DNA from: DAOUJI01 sp965197415
GTDB lineage: Bacteria; Chloroflexota; Dehalococcoidia; Lucifugimonadales; JAGWBF01
DNA length: 64,000 nt
Direction: 5' to 3'
Assembly (NCBI GenBank): GCA_965197415.1
Contig: OZ240207.1
Span: 1,426,001 to 1,490,000, forward strand
The notes beneath the pieces are model-generated. The model was not told the origin of the DNA, did not search any database, and saw nothing but the letters and a program-made list of their open reading frames with translations. The position numbers and the translations under genes are program-made. Below, piece after piece: positions 51,363-60,187 of the stretch. Position 1 is the stretch's first letter; every line of letters starts with the position of its first letter.

Positions 51363-52289
51363 ATGGCCGGACGAAACATACCCACCAGTGATGAGGTGAT
51401 GTCGTATCTGACCGAGCGTCGGAACTGGGGCCGTTGGGGCGACGATGACCAAGTGGGAGCAGTCAATCTCATAACCCCTGAAAAGAGGATAAGGGCCGCC
51501 GCGCTGGTGCGCTCAGGCCGGGCGGTCTCCCTGAGCCGCTATTTGCCCAAAGACGCGGCTCCCAACAACCCAACACCGGCCCAGCACTGGATGCGCACCA
51601 ACGACCGTGGATATGGAGGCGGTTCTGCTGTGGACTTCTACGGAGTGGCGTATCACGGCACCGCCACCACCCACCTGGACGCGTTGTGCCACGTCTGGAC
51701 CAGCGGCGGCCTGTACAATGGCAGGGACCCTAAGGAGGTCATTGCGTTCGACGGCGCCAAGTTCGGCTCCGTGGACAACTGGCCCACAGGCATCGTGACC
51801 CGGGGAGTCCTTCTGGACATCCCCAAATTCCGTGGAGAACCCTACGTGACCCAGGACAAGCCGGTCCACGGCTGGGAGTTGGAGGACGTGGCCAAGGCAC
51901 AGGGAGTCACTCTGGAGCCAGGCGACGCCATGTGTGTCTTCAGCGGACGGGAAGCATACAACAAAGACAATCCGGATGTGCCTTGGGGCACGGCGAATGC
52001 GGCCCAGAGGCCGGGCCTTCACGCCTCGTGCCTGCCCTTCGTGCGGGACAACGACGTCGCCATGATTTCGTGGGACATGATGGACCTCCACCCCAGCGGA
52101 TACGACCTAGCCTGGTCGGTGCACGGCGTCATACCCTCCTACGGAGTGGCTCTGCAGGACAACGCTCTGCTGGAACCCCTTGCAGCCGCCTGCACTGAAG
52201 AGGGCCGCTACGAGTTTATGCTCATGGTTCTGCCTCTCAGAGTTTTGGGAGGCACCGGGTCTCCGGTGAATCCGGTGGCGTTGTTCTAA
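51363..52289 (+). CDS. cyclase family protein (second of three tandem)
   Basis: This 308-residue paralog of the gene before it has the metal motif YHGTATTHLDALCHVWTSGG and the same N-terminal signature RRNWGRWGDDDQVGAVNLIT. FSGREAYNKDNPDVPWGTAN is also shared, though it is shorter here than in the first copy. It starts 37 bases after the first copy, with AGGAGGACAAC before the ATG. Duplicated enzymes of this kind often have diverged substrates. The likely role is a hydrolase in catabolism. Confidence 0.92.
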   Translation: MAGRNIPTSDEVMSYLTERRNWGRWGDDDQVGAVNLITPEKRIRAAALVRSGRAVSLSRYLPKDAAPNNPTPAQHWMRTNDRGYGGGSAVDFYGVAYHGTATTHLDALCHVWTSGGLYNGRDPKEVIAFDGAKFGSVDNWPTGIVTRGVLLDIPKFRGEPYVTQDKPVHGWELEDVAKAQGVTLEPGDAMCVFSGREAYNKDNPDVPWGTANAAQRPGLHASCLPFVRDNDVAMISWDMMDLHPSGYDLAWSVHGVIPSYGVALQDNALLEPLAAACTEEGRYEFMLMVLPLRVLGGTGSPVNPVALF

Positions 52290-52334
52290 CGAGTCGATCC
52301 CTCAATATCAAAGGCTGGAACGGGAGGATAGCCA

Positions 52335-53240
52335 ATGGCGCGAAACATCCCAACCGAAGAGGAAACCAAACAGTACCTCATCGAAAATAGGAACTGGGGG
52401 CGGTGGGGCGACGACGACCAACGGGGCGTCCTCAATCTGGTCACGGCGGAAAAGGTCGTGGAGGCTACGCAGCTGGTCAAGAATGGCCGCAGAGTGTCCC
52501 TGAGCAGGTTCTTGCCAAAAACTCCCGCCCCGGACAACCCCGTCCCAGCCCAGCACTGGATGTACACCCTGAACCGAGGCGGAGGAAGGGGCTCATCCGG
52601 AGACTTCTACGGCCTCAGATATCACGGGCAGTCCACGACACACCTGGACTCCATCTGCCATATATGGACCGATGACCGTCTATACAACAACAGGCAGCCC
52701 AAGGACGAAATCACGTTCGACGGCTCGAATTGGTGCTCCGTGGACAACTTCCACGAGGGCATCATCACCCGGGGCGTGCTCATAGACATACCCAGATACC
52801 GGGGAGAGCCATTCGCAGCTATCGACAAGCCTGTCCACGGCTGGGACCTGGAGGCGGCGGCCAAATCCCAGGGCGTTTCGGTGCAACCGGGCGACGCCCT
52901 GATCCTCTACAGCGGGCGAGAAGCCTACAACAGCGCCAATCCCGACGCGCCTTGGGGTTCAAAGACGGAAAAGCCGGGGATTCATCCCTCCTGTGTGCCC
53001 TACGTCAGAGAAAACGACGCCTGCATGGTCGTATGGGACATGATGGACTGCTCCGGTTACGACTGGAACCTGCACAGCGCCATAGCGGCCTTCGGCATAG
53101 TGCTGTTGGACAACGCCCTGCTGGAACCCCTCGCCGAGGCCTGTGCGGAAGAGGGCCGCTATGAGTTCATGCTAATGGTGCTGCCTCTGCGGATGAAGGG
53201 AGGCACCGGCTCTCCGGTAAATCCGGTTGCCGTTTTCTAA
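52335..53240 (+). CDS. cyclase family protein (third of three tandem)
   Basis: This 301-residue third paralog shows YHGQSTTHLDSICHIWTDDR and NRNWGRWGDDDQRGVLNLVT. It ends in EEGRYEFMLMVLPLRMKGGT then GSPVNPVAVF, very like the second copy, so copies 2 and 3 look closer to each other than to copy 1. GGGAGGATAGCC precedes the ATG. The LLM gene starts one base after its stop, which suggests a single transcript. Confidence 0.92.
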   Translation: MARNIPTEEETKQYLIENRNWGRWGDDDQRGVLNLVTAEKVVEATQLVKNGRRVSLSRFLPKTPAPDNPVPAQHWMYTLNRGGGRGSSGDFYGLRYHGQSTTHLDSICHIWTDDRLYNNRQPKDEITFDGSNWCSVDNFHEGIITRGVLIDIPRYRGEPFAAIDKPVHGWDLEAAAKSQGVSVQPGDALILYSGREAYNSANPDAPWGSKTEKPGIHPSCVPYVRENDACMVVWDMMDCSGYDWNLHSAIAAFGIVLLDNALLEPLAEACAEEGRYEFMLMVLPLRMKGGTGSPVNPVAVF

Positions 53241-53241
53241 C

Positions 53242-54252
53242 ATGGAACCCACGTCCCTCACCATAAGCAGCAGGCGAGGCATAGATTTCGACACCGTGGT
53301 CGAGTTGGCTAAACGGGCCGACGAACTTGGCTACGACACGTTGTGGATGGGCGAGTCCTGGGGGCCGGACTCTTTCATAGCCCTGGGCATGGTCGCCTGC
53401 AACACTTCCAACATCAAGGTTGGCCCGGGAATCGTCAACGTGTACAGCCGCACCCCGGGGCTGATTGCCCAAAGCACGGCCACCCTGGACCTGGTGTCCA
53501 AGGGTCGGGCGGTGCTTGGTCTGGGCACCAGCGGACGCATCGTGGTGGAGCAGTGGCACGGACTCAAGTACGAGCAGCCTATCATCCGGACACGGGAGTA
53601 CATCGAAATCGTCCGGCTTGCCCTGGCCGGAGACAGGGTCGACTATCAGGGCCCCCACTTCAACTTGAAGCGTTTCAAGCTGCCCTTCGAGACCCTGCAA
53701 GAGCGCATCCCCATCTACGTAGCCTCGCTAGGCCCCAAGAACCTGGCCCTCACCGGGGAACTGGCCGACGGCTGGTTGCCCATATGGGTGCATCCGGGGC
53801 ATCTGGAAACGCTGATGGCCCCTCTGACCGACGGAGCCAGAAAAGCCGGACGAGATCCGTCCGAGGTGACCGTAGCTCCCCAGGTCCTGTGCTACGTCAC
53901 CGACGGCCCGGAGGACAGGGAACACGCCAGAAGGCTGCTCCGCTCCCACATGGCCTACTACATTGGCGGGATGGGCGTTTATTACCACGCCCTATTCCAA
54001 CGCTACGGCTACGTTGAGGAATCCGATAGGGTCAAGGAGCTGTGGGCCCAGGGCGACCGGGGGTCGGCTGCCAGCCAAATCAGCGACGACATGCTGGACA
54101 ATATCACCATATACGGCGACCGGGACGAGTGCCGGGACAAAATGGCCCGACTGCGGGCCTCGGGCGTGGACGCTCCGGTGGTTGGGTTCCCCAACGGCTC
54201 TCCCAGGGAAGCGCTCTTCCGCACCCTGGAGGGACTGGCTCCCACCCTATGA
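53242..54252 (+). CDS. LLM class flavin-dependent oxidoreductase
   Basis: This 336-residue luciferase-like protein has VVELAKRADELGYDTLWMGE, VGPGIVNVYSRTPGLIAQST and LDLVSKGRAVLGLGTSGRIV, the F420-dependent-branch pattern. ELADGWLPIWVHPGHLETLM follows. I used the ATG at 53242 immediately after the third cyclase gene. It probably takes part in the same pathway, with an oxygenase or dehydrogenase step before or after hydrolysis. This is inference from position. The kinase gene begins 19 bases after its stop. Confidence 0.9.
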   Translation: MEPTSLTISSRRGIDFDTVVELAKRADELGYDTLWMGESWGPDSFIALGMVACNTSNIKVGPGIVNVYSRTPGLIAQSTATLDLVSKGRAVLGLGTSGRIVVEQWHGLKYEQPIIRTREYIEIVRLALAGDRVDYQGPHFNLKRFKLPFETLQERIPIYVASLGPKNLALTGELADGWLPIWVHPGHLETLMAPLTDGARKAGRDPSEVTVAPQVLCYVTDGPEDREHARRLLRSHMAYYIGGMGVYYHALFQRYGYVEESDRVKELWAQGDRGSAASQISDDMLDNITIYGDRDECRDKMARLRASGVDAPVVGFPNGSPREALFRTLEGLAPTL

Positions 54253-54271
54253 CAGCCGGAACGGTTAGACC

Positions 54272-55297
54272 ATGAACCCAACAGACCTGAACAGATTCAA
54301 GCTGGAAGAATTGCTGGGCTCCGGCTCCGATTACGAGGTCCGGTCCGCCACGGATACCGAGACCGGCCTGCCCGTGGTGCTCAAGCGCCCCAACCCGGAC
54401 TACATAGTCCGGCAGATGCACCACGGCATAGAGCGTCTGTCCCAAGCCCTGATACAGGTCCACCAGTCGGTGGGCGATTCTGCCGAGCGCCTAGCACATC
54501 TGGTGGGATACGCCGAGCCCGGACGGCATGACGGCTATTTCGGCGACACCATTACGGACCCTTATACTGTCTTGATAGAAGAGCGCGCCAAGGGTGTGCC
54601 GCTGGCCTGCGACATACGGGACAAGTTCAAAGGCGTCCCCATTGGGTTGCCGCAAAACCTGTTCACCATTCACCCGATGGCCGTTCATGCCAAGGCCGGC
54701 CGATTCCCGGTGCAAGACCAGCTTATCGAGCTTGAACGTCCCTTCGACGCGGCGGGGCTTCTGGTGCTGGACCTCCGGCCCCAGAACGTATACTTCGACC
54801 CCTCCGACGGGAAAATCACCGTAATCGACATTGGCGTCATTCCAAGCCTGGGTGAGGCCAGCCAAGGCAAAATCAGCTTCGGGTCGCGCCCTCGGGACTT
54901 CCATGACTTCTTTCTGGAGATCTTCCAATACTACGCCTCTCCCAATTCCCCCCCGTCCGCCGTGCGGGGGTACGGCGAACCCGAGGGAATGAGGGGGGTG
55001 CCCGACTTCGACAAGCAGCTTCAGCTGTTGATTGATTCCTATATGCCTGCGGCGCCCAACGTAAGAGAATCGGCGCTGACAACGCTCGAAAAGGTCCGTG
55101 AGCGGGCCTACGGCTCTTACGACGAGTTCCAGAAGGACCTGAACGCATACCTCGGCGAGGTAGAGTCCAGAAACGCTTCCGACTCAGGGTTGGAAGCGCT
55201 GGCGACGGTGTGGCGAGAGGCGCTGGACCTCCTTTCGGATGAGTATTGGTCCAAGTTCCTGCTGGACCGTGATTCGATGTTTTCGGCTTACCAATAA
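54272..55297 (+). CDS. divergent serine/threonine protein kinase
   Basis: This 341-residue protein has the kinase-fold essentials. A glycine-rich loop LLGSGSDYEVRS (residues 15-25) leads to an ATP-binding Lys at residue 38 in VVLKRPN. The catalytic loop reads VLDLRPQNVYFD, with Asp 167 and Asn 172 in place of the usual HRDLxxxN. A metal Asp is at residue 186 in VIDIG (in place of DFG). HRD and DFG are therefore altered while the key acids are kept. Between the Lys and the catalytic loop it is unusually loose. No membrane segment. A PP2C-type phosphatase gene follows 31 bases later. Confidence 0.7.
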   Translation: MNPTDLNRFKLEELLGSGSDYEVRSATDTETGLPVVLKRPNPDYIVRQMHHGIERLSQALIQVHQSVGDSAERLAHLVGYAEPGRHDGYFGDTITDPYTVLIEERAKGVPLACDIRDKFKGVPIGLPQNLFTIHPMAVHAKAGRFPVQDQLIELERPFDAAGLLVLDLRPQNVYFDPSDGKITVIDIGVIPSLGEASQGKISFGSRPRDFHDFFLEIFQYYASPNSPPSAVRGYGEPEGMRGVPDFDKQLQLLIDSYMPAAPNVRESALTTLEKVRERAYGSYDEFQKDLNAYLGEVESRNASDSGLEALATVWREALDLLSDEYWSKFLLDRDSMFSAYQ

Positions 55298-55328
55298 ACG
55301 TCCACACATTCCATCAGGCGCTGGAGTC

Positions 55329-56006
55329 ATGAACAACGGAGAAGCGGCGACCTTTCAAGACAATTCGGCCCACGGCGAAGACGCTTTCGTCATCGTGGAG
55401 CTGGACGAGGACTCGGTGTTGGACGCCGTAATGGACGGCGTGTCCCAGCTGGAAGGCGCCTACGCCAGCACATTCACCCAGCAGACTCTGGAGACCGCCA
55501 AGATCAATGGGCTGGATGACCTAATCACCGCCCTGGACCAAGTGAACTCCCTGCTTTTCCAGGGAGGCCGGGGCAGGAACCTGCTCACCACCATTTCAGC
55601 CACCCTCAAGCAGGGAGACCGGCTGCACGTCCTCAGCCTTGGCGACAGTCCCATGTTCCTCGTCAGAGGCGGAGAAATCACTGAGCTCAACACCATCGTA
55701 AAGTCCACCCTCATCTCCAGCCTCTCCGGAGGGGCTTTGGGACAGAAGGAGAAGCTGGAGCTGCAACGGAACGAGGCTGCTCTGGAACCGGGAGACAGGC
55801 TTGTGCTCATCACTGACGGCCTGATTCACAACATTCGGCCCGAGGAGATTGCCCAGCTTGTAAATGAGGCGGCCAACGCCCAGGAGGCCATCGACAGCCT
55901 CAAAGCGCTGGTGGACGAAAAGCGAAGCGCTAACCGGGGACGGGAGGACGCTTACGGCACCTTCCGAGAGGATGACCTGACGGCCATTATCCGGTTCTTC
56001 AACTAA
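55329..56006 (+). CDS. PP2C-type protein phosphatase
   Basis: This 225-residue protein shows PP2C features: HGEDAFVIVELDEDSV, with the metal Asp in GEDAF (residue 18), AVMDGVSQLEG with Asp 36, LSLGDSPMFLVRGGEI, VLITDGL, and REDDLTAIIRFF near the end. These are the four usual metal/phosphate-site blocks, although the loop motifs are somewhat divergent. An in-frame upstream start at 55239 is rejected because it overlaps the kinase gene. It most likely reverses the kinase's phosphorylation, as in PknB/Stp-type pairs. Confidence 0.78.
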   Translation: MNNGEAATFQDNSAHGEDAFVIVELDEDSVLDAVMDGVSQLEGAYASTFTQQTLETAKINGLDDLITALDQVNSLLFQGGRGRNLLTTISATLKQGDRLHVLSLGDSPMFLVRGGEITELNTIVKSTLISSLSGGALGQKEKLELQRNEAALEPGDRLVLITDGLIHNIRPEEIAQLVNEAANAQEAIDSLKALVDEKRSANRGREDAYGTFREDDLTAIIRFFN

Positions 56007-56196
56007 GCGCGGACTCTTCACACCGCGGTGGCCTGGCCAGCCCCAACCTGATAGTGGATTATCGCCACAAATTTCGGGATCGAAAGCTGAACAAGTCCAG
56101 GTTGGGGCCAAGTTCACCGCAGAAAAGTTTCCGGCGCTGCAACGTCCACTCAGCAAACGCTCGAACCTCTGGTAGGTTCAGGAACAGGATTTCGGT

Positions 56197-57114
56197 TTAA
56201 CGGCCACCCCGTAGCCGAGGGTCGAGCACGTCACGCATGGCATCTCCTAACAGGTTCGCGCCATACACAGCCAGGGCTATGGCAACGCCCGGCGCTATAG
56301 GAGCCCACTGCGCCACCAGTAAGAAATCGGCGCTTGCAGAGTTCAACATGCCGCCCCAGGTGGCTGTCGTGATAGGCACGCCAAGCCCCAGGAAGCTGAG
56401 GGAGGCTTCCGCCGTGATGGCGGTGCCAAGGGTCAGGGAGGCGAGAATCATATAGACGGCCAGACAGTTGGGCACGATATGGCGGAAGATGATGCGTACA
56501 GGAGAGACGCCTACGGCCTTAGCCGCCAACATGTAGTCCATCTCTTTGATGCTCAAAACCTGGGACCGGACGGTTCGTGCCGTCCCAGGCGCTAGGAAGA
56601 ATGACAGCGCCCATATAACGTTCCACACAGAGGCGCCAAGGATCGCCACGATGCCCAGGGCAAGGATTATCCCCGGGAAAGCCATGAAGGCGTCGACGAC
56701 CCGTTGGAAGATCAGGTCGAATGCCCCTCCGACGTAGGCGCTAACGATTCCCATGAGCGCTCCTATAGTTATCCCTATCAGGACGCTCATGACACCCACA
56801 TGAAGAGAGACTCGGGTGCCGTAAAGCAGGCGGCTCATGTTGTCTCGACCGCCCTCATCGGTCCCCAGGAGGTGGGCGCCTGTTCCCGGAGCAGCCCATG
56901 CATTCAAGGCGTTGAGCTCGTAGGGGTCCTGAGGCGCGAGGAGAGGAGCGAAAATGGCGATCACGACCAGAGCCAGCAGTATGAAGGCCCCAAGAGCCCC
57001 CACAGGCTTTCTCCTGGAGAAGTTCCACAGCGCCCTGGCCGGGGCCGACGCACGCAGCAACCCTCCCCCAAACCTTGGGAGGGTTGTCTCATTGTCTCTT
57101 CGCCCGCTTAGCAT
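56197..57114 (-). CDS. ABC transporter permease, DppC/OppC family
   Basis: This 305-residue protein has about six membrane segments and the OppC-type N-terminal region (LRASAPARALWNFSRRKPVG then ALGAFILLALVVIAIFAPLL). The EAA-type loop region is in LAAKAVGVSPVRIIFRHIVP, and STA in the late segment ITAEASLSFLGLGVPITTAT is the usual OppC signature. GTDEGGRDNMSRLLYGTRVS is also typical. It is downstream of the DppB/OppB gene (24 bases apart). The ATP-binding subunits are not in the window. Confidence 0.93.
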   Translation of the reverse strand: MLSGRRDNETTLPRFGGGLLRASAPARALWNFSRRKPVGALGAFILLALVVIAIFAPLLAPQDPYELNALNAWAAPGTGAHLLGTDEGGRDNMSRLLYGTRVSLHVGVMSVLIGITIGALMGIVSAYVGGAFDLIFQRVVDAFMAFPGIILALGIVAILGASVWNVIWALSFFLAPGTARTVRSQVLSIKEMDYMLAAKAVGVSPVRIIFRHIVPNCLAVYMILASLTLGTAITAEASLSFLGLGVPITTATWGGMLNSASADFLLVAQWAPIAPGVAIALAVYGANLLGDAMRDVLDPRLRGGR

Positions 57115-57137
57115 AGTCCTCCAGTGGAGCTGGTCTA

Positions 57138-58103
57138 CTACGTGTAACGGACCCGGGGGTCCAGCCAGCCGTAGAGCAGGTCTACCATCAGGTTCACCGC
57201 CATAACCGCCAAAGCAGGCAGCAGGATCAGTGATTGAATGACGGGCAGGTCCCGATGTTCAAGGCCAGTTATCAGCAATTGTCCCATGCCCGGCAGGTTG
57301 AATACCCTCTCTATTATCACGATGCCTCCCAGGAGGCTGGCAAACCTCCAGCCAGACACGGTAAGCACGGGGAGGAAGGCGTTTTTGAGGCTATGTCGGA
57401 CGATTACCACGGCCTCAACCAAACCCTTGGCCCTGGCGGTCCTGACGTAGTCCTCTCGCAGCACCTCCAGCATAGAGGAGCGGGTCAAGCGGGCTATGAA
57501 TGCGATGTCGTGAAGTCCCAGTACGACCGCCGGGAAGATGAGTATTTCCAGGTTCGTCAGGGGGTCGGTCCAGGGGTCGACATAAAGCAGTGGAGGCAGC
57601 CACCCGGCCCATCTGACAAGACCCACCTGCAGCACCAGAGCTACCCAGAAGGTAGGCGCTGCCACGAAGAGTATGGAAAACGCTTTAGCACCGTAATCGA
57701 ACCCAGAGTCCTGCTTCACAGCAGATAAAACGCCCAGCGGCACGGCGACGATCATAGAAATGAGAATGGCCATGACCGCCAGCTGAAGGGTCATGGGGAA
57801 CCTGCGTTTCATCTCGTTGGTAACGGGGTTCCTGGTCTGCAGAGAGCTGCCAAGCTCTCCCCGCAGCACGCCCCATGACCAGTCCGCATACTGGACCATG
57901 ATGGGCCTATCTGTCCCCAGCTGGCGACGCAGCTTATCGTATTCAACGGGGTCAACGCCGCCTTCCCCTCCCGGCTCACCTCCTGCAAGGAGGAATAAGG
58001 CTGGGTCACCGGGGAGGATATTGACGATAAAGAAGGCGGCAAAAGAGACGATTATCAGGGTGGGAACGAATAGGAGTACCCTTTTGGCGAAATAAGCGTG
58101 CAT
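57138..58103 (-). CDS. ABC transporter permease, DppB/OppB family
   Basis: This 321-residue permease has six hydrophobic stretches. FIVNILPGDPALFLLAGGEP is the typical N-terminal segment. The EAA-type loop is in YVRTARAKGLVEAVVIVRHS then LKNAFLPVLTVSGWRF, and GIVIIERVFNLPGMGQLLIT is the conserved late motif. It is the first permease of a family-5 (oligopeptide/dipeptide/nickel) importer, downstream of the substrate-binding protein, with a terminator between. No ATPase genes follow in the window. Confidence 0.93.
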   Translation of the reverse strand: MHAYFAKRVLLFVPTLIIVSFAAFFIVNILPGDPALFLLAGGEPGGEGGVDPVEYDKLRRQLGTDRPIMVQYADWSWGVLRGELGSSLQTRNPVTNEMKRRFPMTLQLAVMAILISMIVAVPLGVLSAVKQDSGFDYGAKAFSILFVAAPTFWVALVLQVGLVRWAGWLPPLLYVDPWTDPLTNLEILIFPAVVLGLHDIAFIARLTRSSMLEVLREDYVRTARAKGLVEAVVIVRHSLKNAFLPVLTVSGWRFASLLGGIVIIERVFNLPGMGQLLITGLEHRDLPVIQSLILLPALAVMAVNLMVDLLYGWLDPRVRYT

Positions 58104-58232
58104 CCCCGTTCCCTTTAATGGTCTTACCGGGTGAAGTTCCCCTCAACTTCCCACGTGCAGCCGCCGACTAGGAAACAACCTCGATACTACTCTATACGCC
58201 CAGTGCCCATCAAACTTTGCTAGGACTATCAA

Positions 58233-58265
58233 GACCCCTGCCGGCTTATCCCACCGGCAGGGGTC
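58233..58265 (-). terminator. attenuator-type terminator between binding protein and permeases
   Basis: GACCCCTGCCGG and CCGGCAGGGGTC form a perfect 12-pair stem around a nine-base loop. On the minus strand it lies 33 bases after the stop of the substrate-binding gene and about 130 bases before the oppB start. It probably reduces permease expression relative to the binding protein, as is common for ABC importers. Confidence 0.7.
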
Positions 58266-58297
58266 CCAAGCTAATTCACACGTATGTCCCGCTGGAA

Positions 58298-60187
58298 TTA
58301 ATCTATATTGGGGTACGGTGTGCCAGGATCGTATATCGGGGCGTCCTCATCGATCCAGACGTGCTCCATTTCGGCCAGCATGTCGATGGGCCGGAGGTAC
58401 TCACCCCACTGCCCCTCCCACAGGCCCATATTCCGAAGCTTGACGCTCCACACTCCGAAGCTGGAGGTGTTCCCGATTGTGAGGAAATGGCCCTCCCCTT
58501 GTCTGAGGATGTTGTCGGCCTCCCTGAGCAGCTCGCGCCGTGTGGCAGGGTCGAACTCTTTGGTCTGGCTGTCGAAGATTTCCTGTATCCTGGGGTCCAC
58601 ATACCCGTGAGGGTTTTCTCCCCCTCCGGGCAGATAAATGGGTAGGAAGACTCCATCAGGGTCGTCGGTCGATACAGCGGTCCTCCGATAGGTCATCTGG
58701 AACTCTCCCGCCGTCTGGCGGGCAAGGCCGACGCCGCTTTCAACCGGCTCGATTTCCACTTCTATCAAGCCGTTGCGCTCGAACTGCTGCTTGAGGAAGG
58801 TTGCGCCGAGAGGGTTGTCGCCTACGTTCGTGATCGTGAGCGTGAATTTCAACCGATTGTTTTCGCTGTACCCGGCCTCTGTCAACAGAGCCACGGCGGT
58901 GTCGATGTCCTCTTGGAGCTTGGAGCCGTCGGGGTTATTCCGGTACCCCTCCCACTGGGCTATCTCTTCTCCTGAATGGGCCACCCCCGGCCCGAAGAAG
59001 GAGCCCGGTGACATGCCCCCTTTGAAAACGCCCTGATTCATCTCCTCGCGGTTAATGAGCAGGAAGGCGGCTCGCCTCACTCTCTTGTCATCAAAGGGCG
59101 GCGTCAGAGGGTTAACCCATGCCGCGGCGGGACCCACGTACGCGGTGGTGGGCCTCAGCTTACCCCCTGACTGCTCTACCGCTTCAGATTGGGTCGCGAC
59201 GGTAACGCCGCCGCCGGATTGCAGCGACCCCAGCGTCTGGTCCGCCAGCATTGACGCCAACTGGTTGCTGCGGCCCCGGACGACGATGACCTGGACCTTG
59301 TCCAGGAAAGGCAAACCCTCTTTCCAGTAGTTGGGGTTTCTTTCAAGTGTCCACGCCTCGCCAACCAGGGACTCCACCGGGACGAAGGCGCCCGAACCCA
59401 GCACACCGTCGAACAGGTCTAAACTCTCAGGGTCCAACGATTCTACGTGCTTCTTGTTATGTATGACCATGTAGTCCAGCGCCAGGAACTTGAGGAAAGC
59501 CGCGGCCGGGAACTTGGTGGTGAGCTCCAGGGTTTTCTCATCTATCACTTTGGAACTCTCATAGTAGGGCTTCAGCGCCGATGTCCTGGGCCTGACTGCA
59601 TCCGGGTCCACCATCCTGTCCAGGCTGAATGCTACGTCCTCCGCAGTGACGGGCTCCCCGTTGGACCAGTTGGCATTAGGGTTGATGTTGAAGGTGTAGG
59701 TCAAGCCATCATCGGCCAGGGTCCAGCTTTCACACAGGTCACAGATGACTATCCGTGGGTCCTGAAAGGAGTAGTGCACCAGGCCGTTGAACATGGACCT
59801 GGCGCCGCGGGTGGAGTCCAGCGCATTGGCTGCGTGCATATCCCAGTGTGAGGAGTAGGAGTAGTTGTACATGGGGAGAGACAGACCTCCAACCCTGCCT
59901 TCCATCACAAAAGACATATCGACCACTCCGCCCTTCATAGCCTCGGGAGTAGCTGTCGGCACAGGTGTATCCGTAGCTGAAGGCGGTGCAGTGGCAGTGG
60001 GTGAAGCCGTGGTCGCCATCGGCACGGGTGTATCCGTGGCAGCAGGCGCCGCCGTAGTTGCAGTAGGAACTGTTGTGGAAGTGGGCGCCACGGTCGCGTC
60101 ATCTCCGCCGCAGGCTACAGACACGGCTAACAGCATCGCAATGGCCACAATAGGGACGAACCAGGGTCTAATTATCCATTTTGTCAT
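58298..60187 (-). CDS. ABC transporter substrate-binding lipoprotein, family 5
   Basis: This 629-residue lipoprotein has the signal segment FVPIVAIAMLLAVSVACGGD with a lipobox Cys near residue 26, then a long Thr/Pro/Ala linker of about 60 residues. The SBP_bac_5 domain follows. LAESWTLADDGLTYTF-like text reads here as LCESWTLADDGLTYTFNINP, and NANWSNGEPVTAEDVAFSLD (family signature) and RNPNYWKEGLPFLDKVQVIV are present. PGGGENPHGYVDPRIQEIFD is near the end. The ligand (peptide, opine, nickel or glutathione-like) cannot be told. It is anchored outside. Confidence 0.93.
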   Translation of the reverse strand: MTKWIIRPWFVPIVAIAMLLAVSVACGGDDATVAPTSTTVPTATTAAPAATDTPVPMATTASPTATAPPSATDTPVPTATPEAMKGGVVDMSFVMEGRVGGLSLPMYNYSYSSHWDMHAANALDSTRGARSMFNGLVHYSFQDPRIVICDLCESWTLADDGLTYTFNINPNANWSNGEPVTAEDVAFSLDRMVDPDAVRPRTSALKPYYESSKVIDEKTLELTTKFPAAAFLKFLALDYMVIHNKKHVESLDPESLDLFDGVLGSGAFVPVESLVGEAWTLERNPNYWKEGLPFLDKVQVIVVRGRSNQLASMLADQTLGSLQSGGGVTVATQSEAVEQSGGKLRPTTAYVGPAAAWVNPLTPPFDDKRVRRAAFLLINREEMNQGVFKGGMSPGSFFGPGVAHSGEEIAQWEGYRNNPDGSKLQEDIDTAVALLTEAGYSENNRLKFTLTITNVGDNPLGATFLKQQFERNGLIEVEIEPVESGVGLARQTAGEFQMTYRRTAVSTDDPDGVFLPIYLPGGGENPHGYVDPRIQEIFDSQTKEFDPATRRELLREADNILRQGEGHFLTIGNTSSFGVWSVKLRNMGLWEGQWGEYLRPIDMLAEMEHVWIDEDAPIYDPGTPYPNID

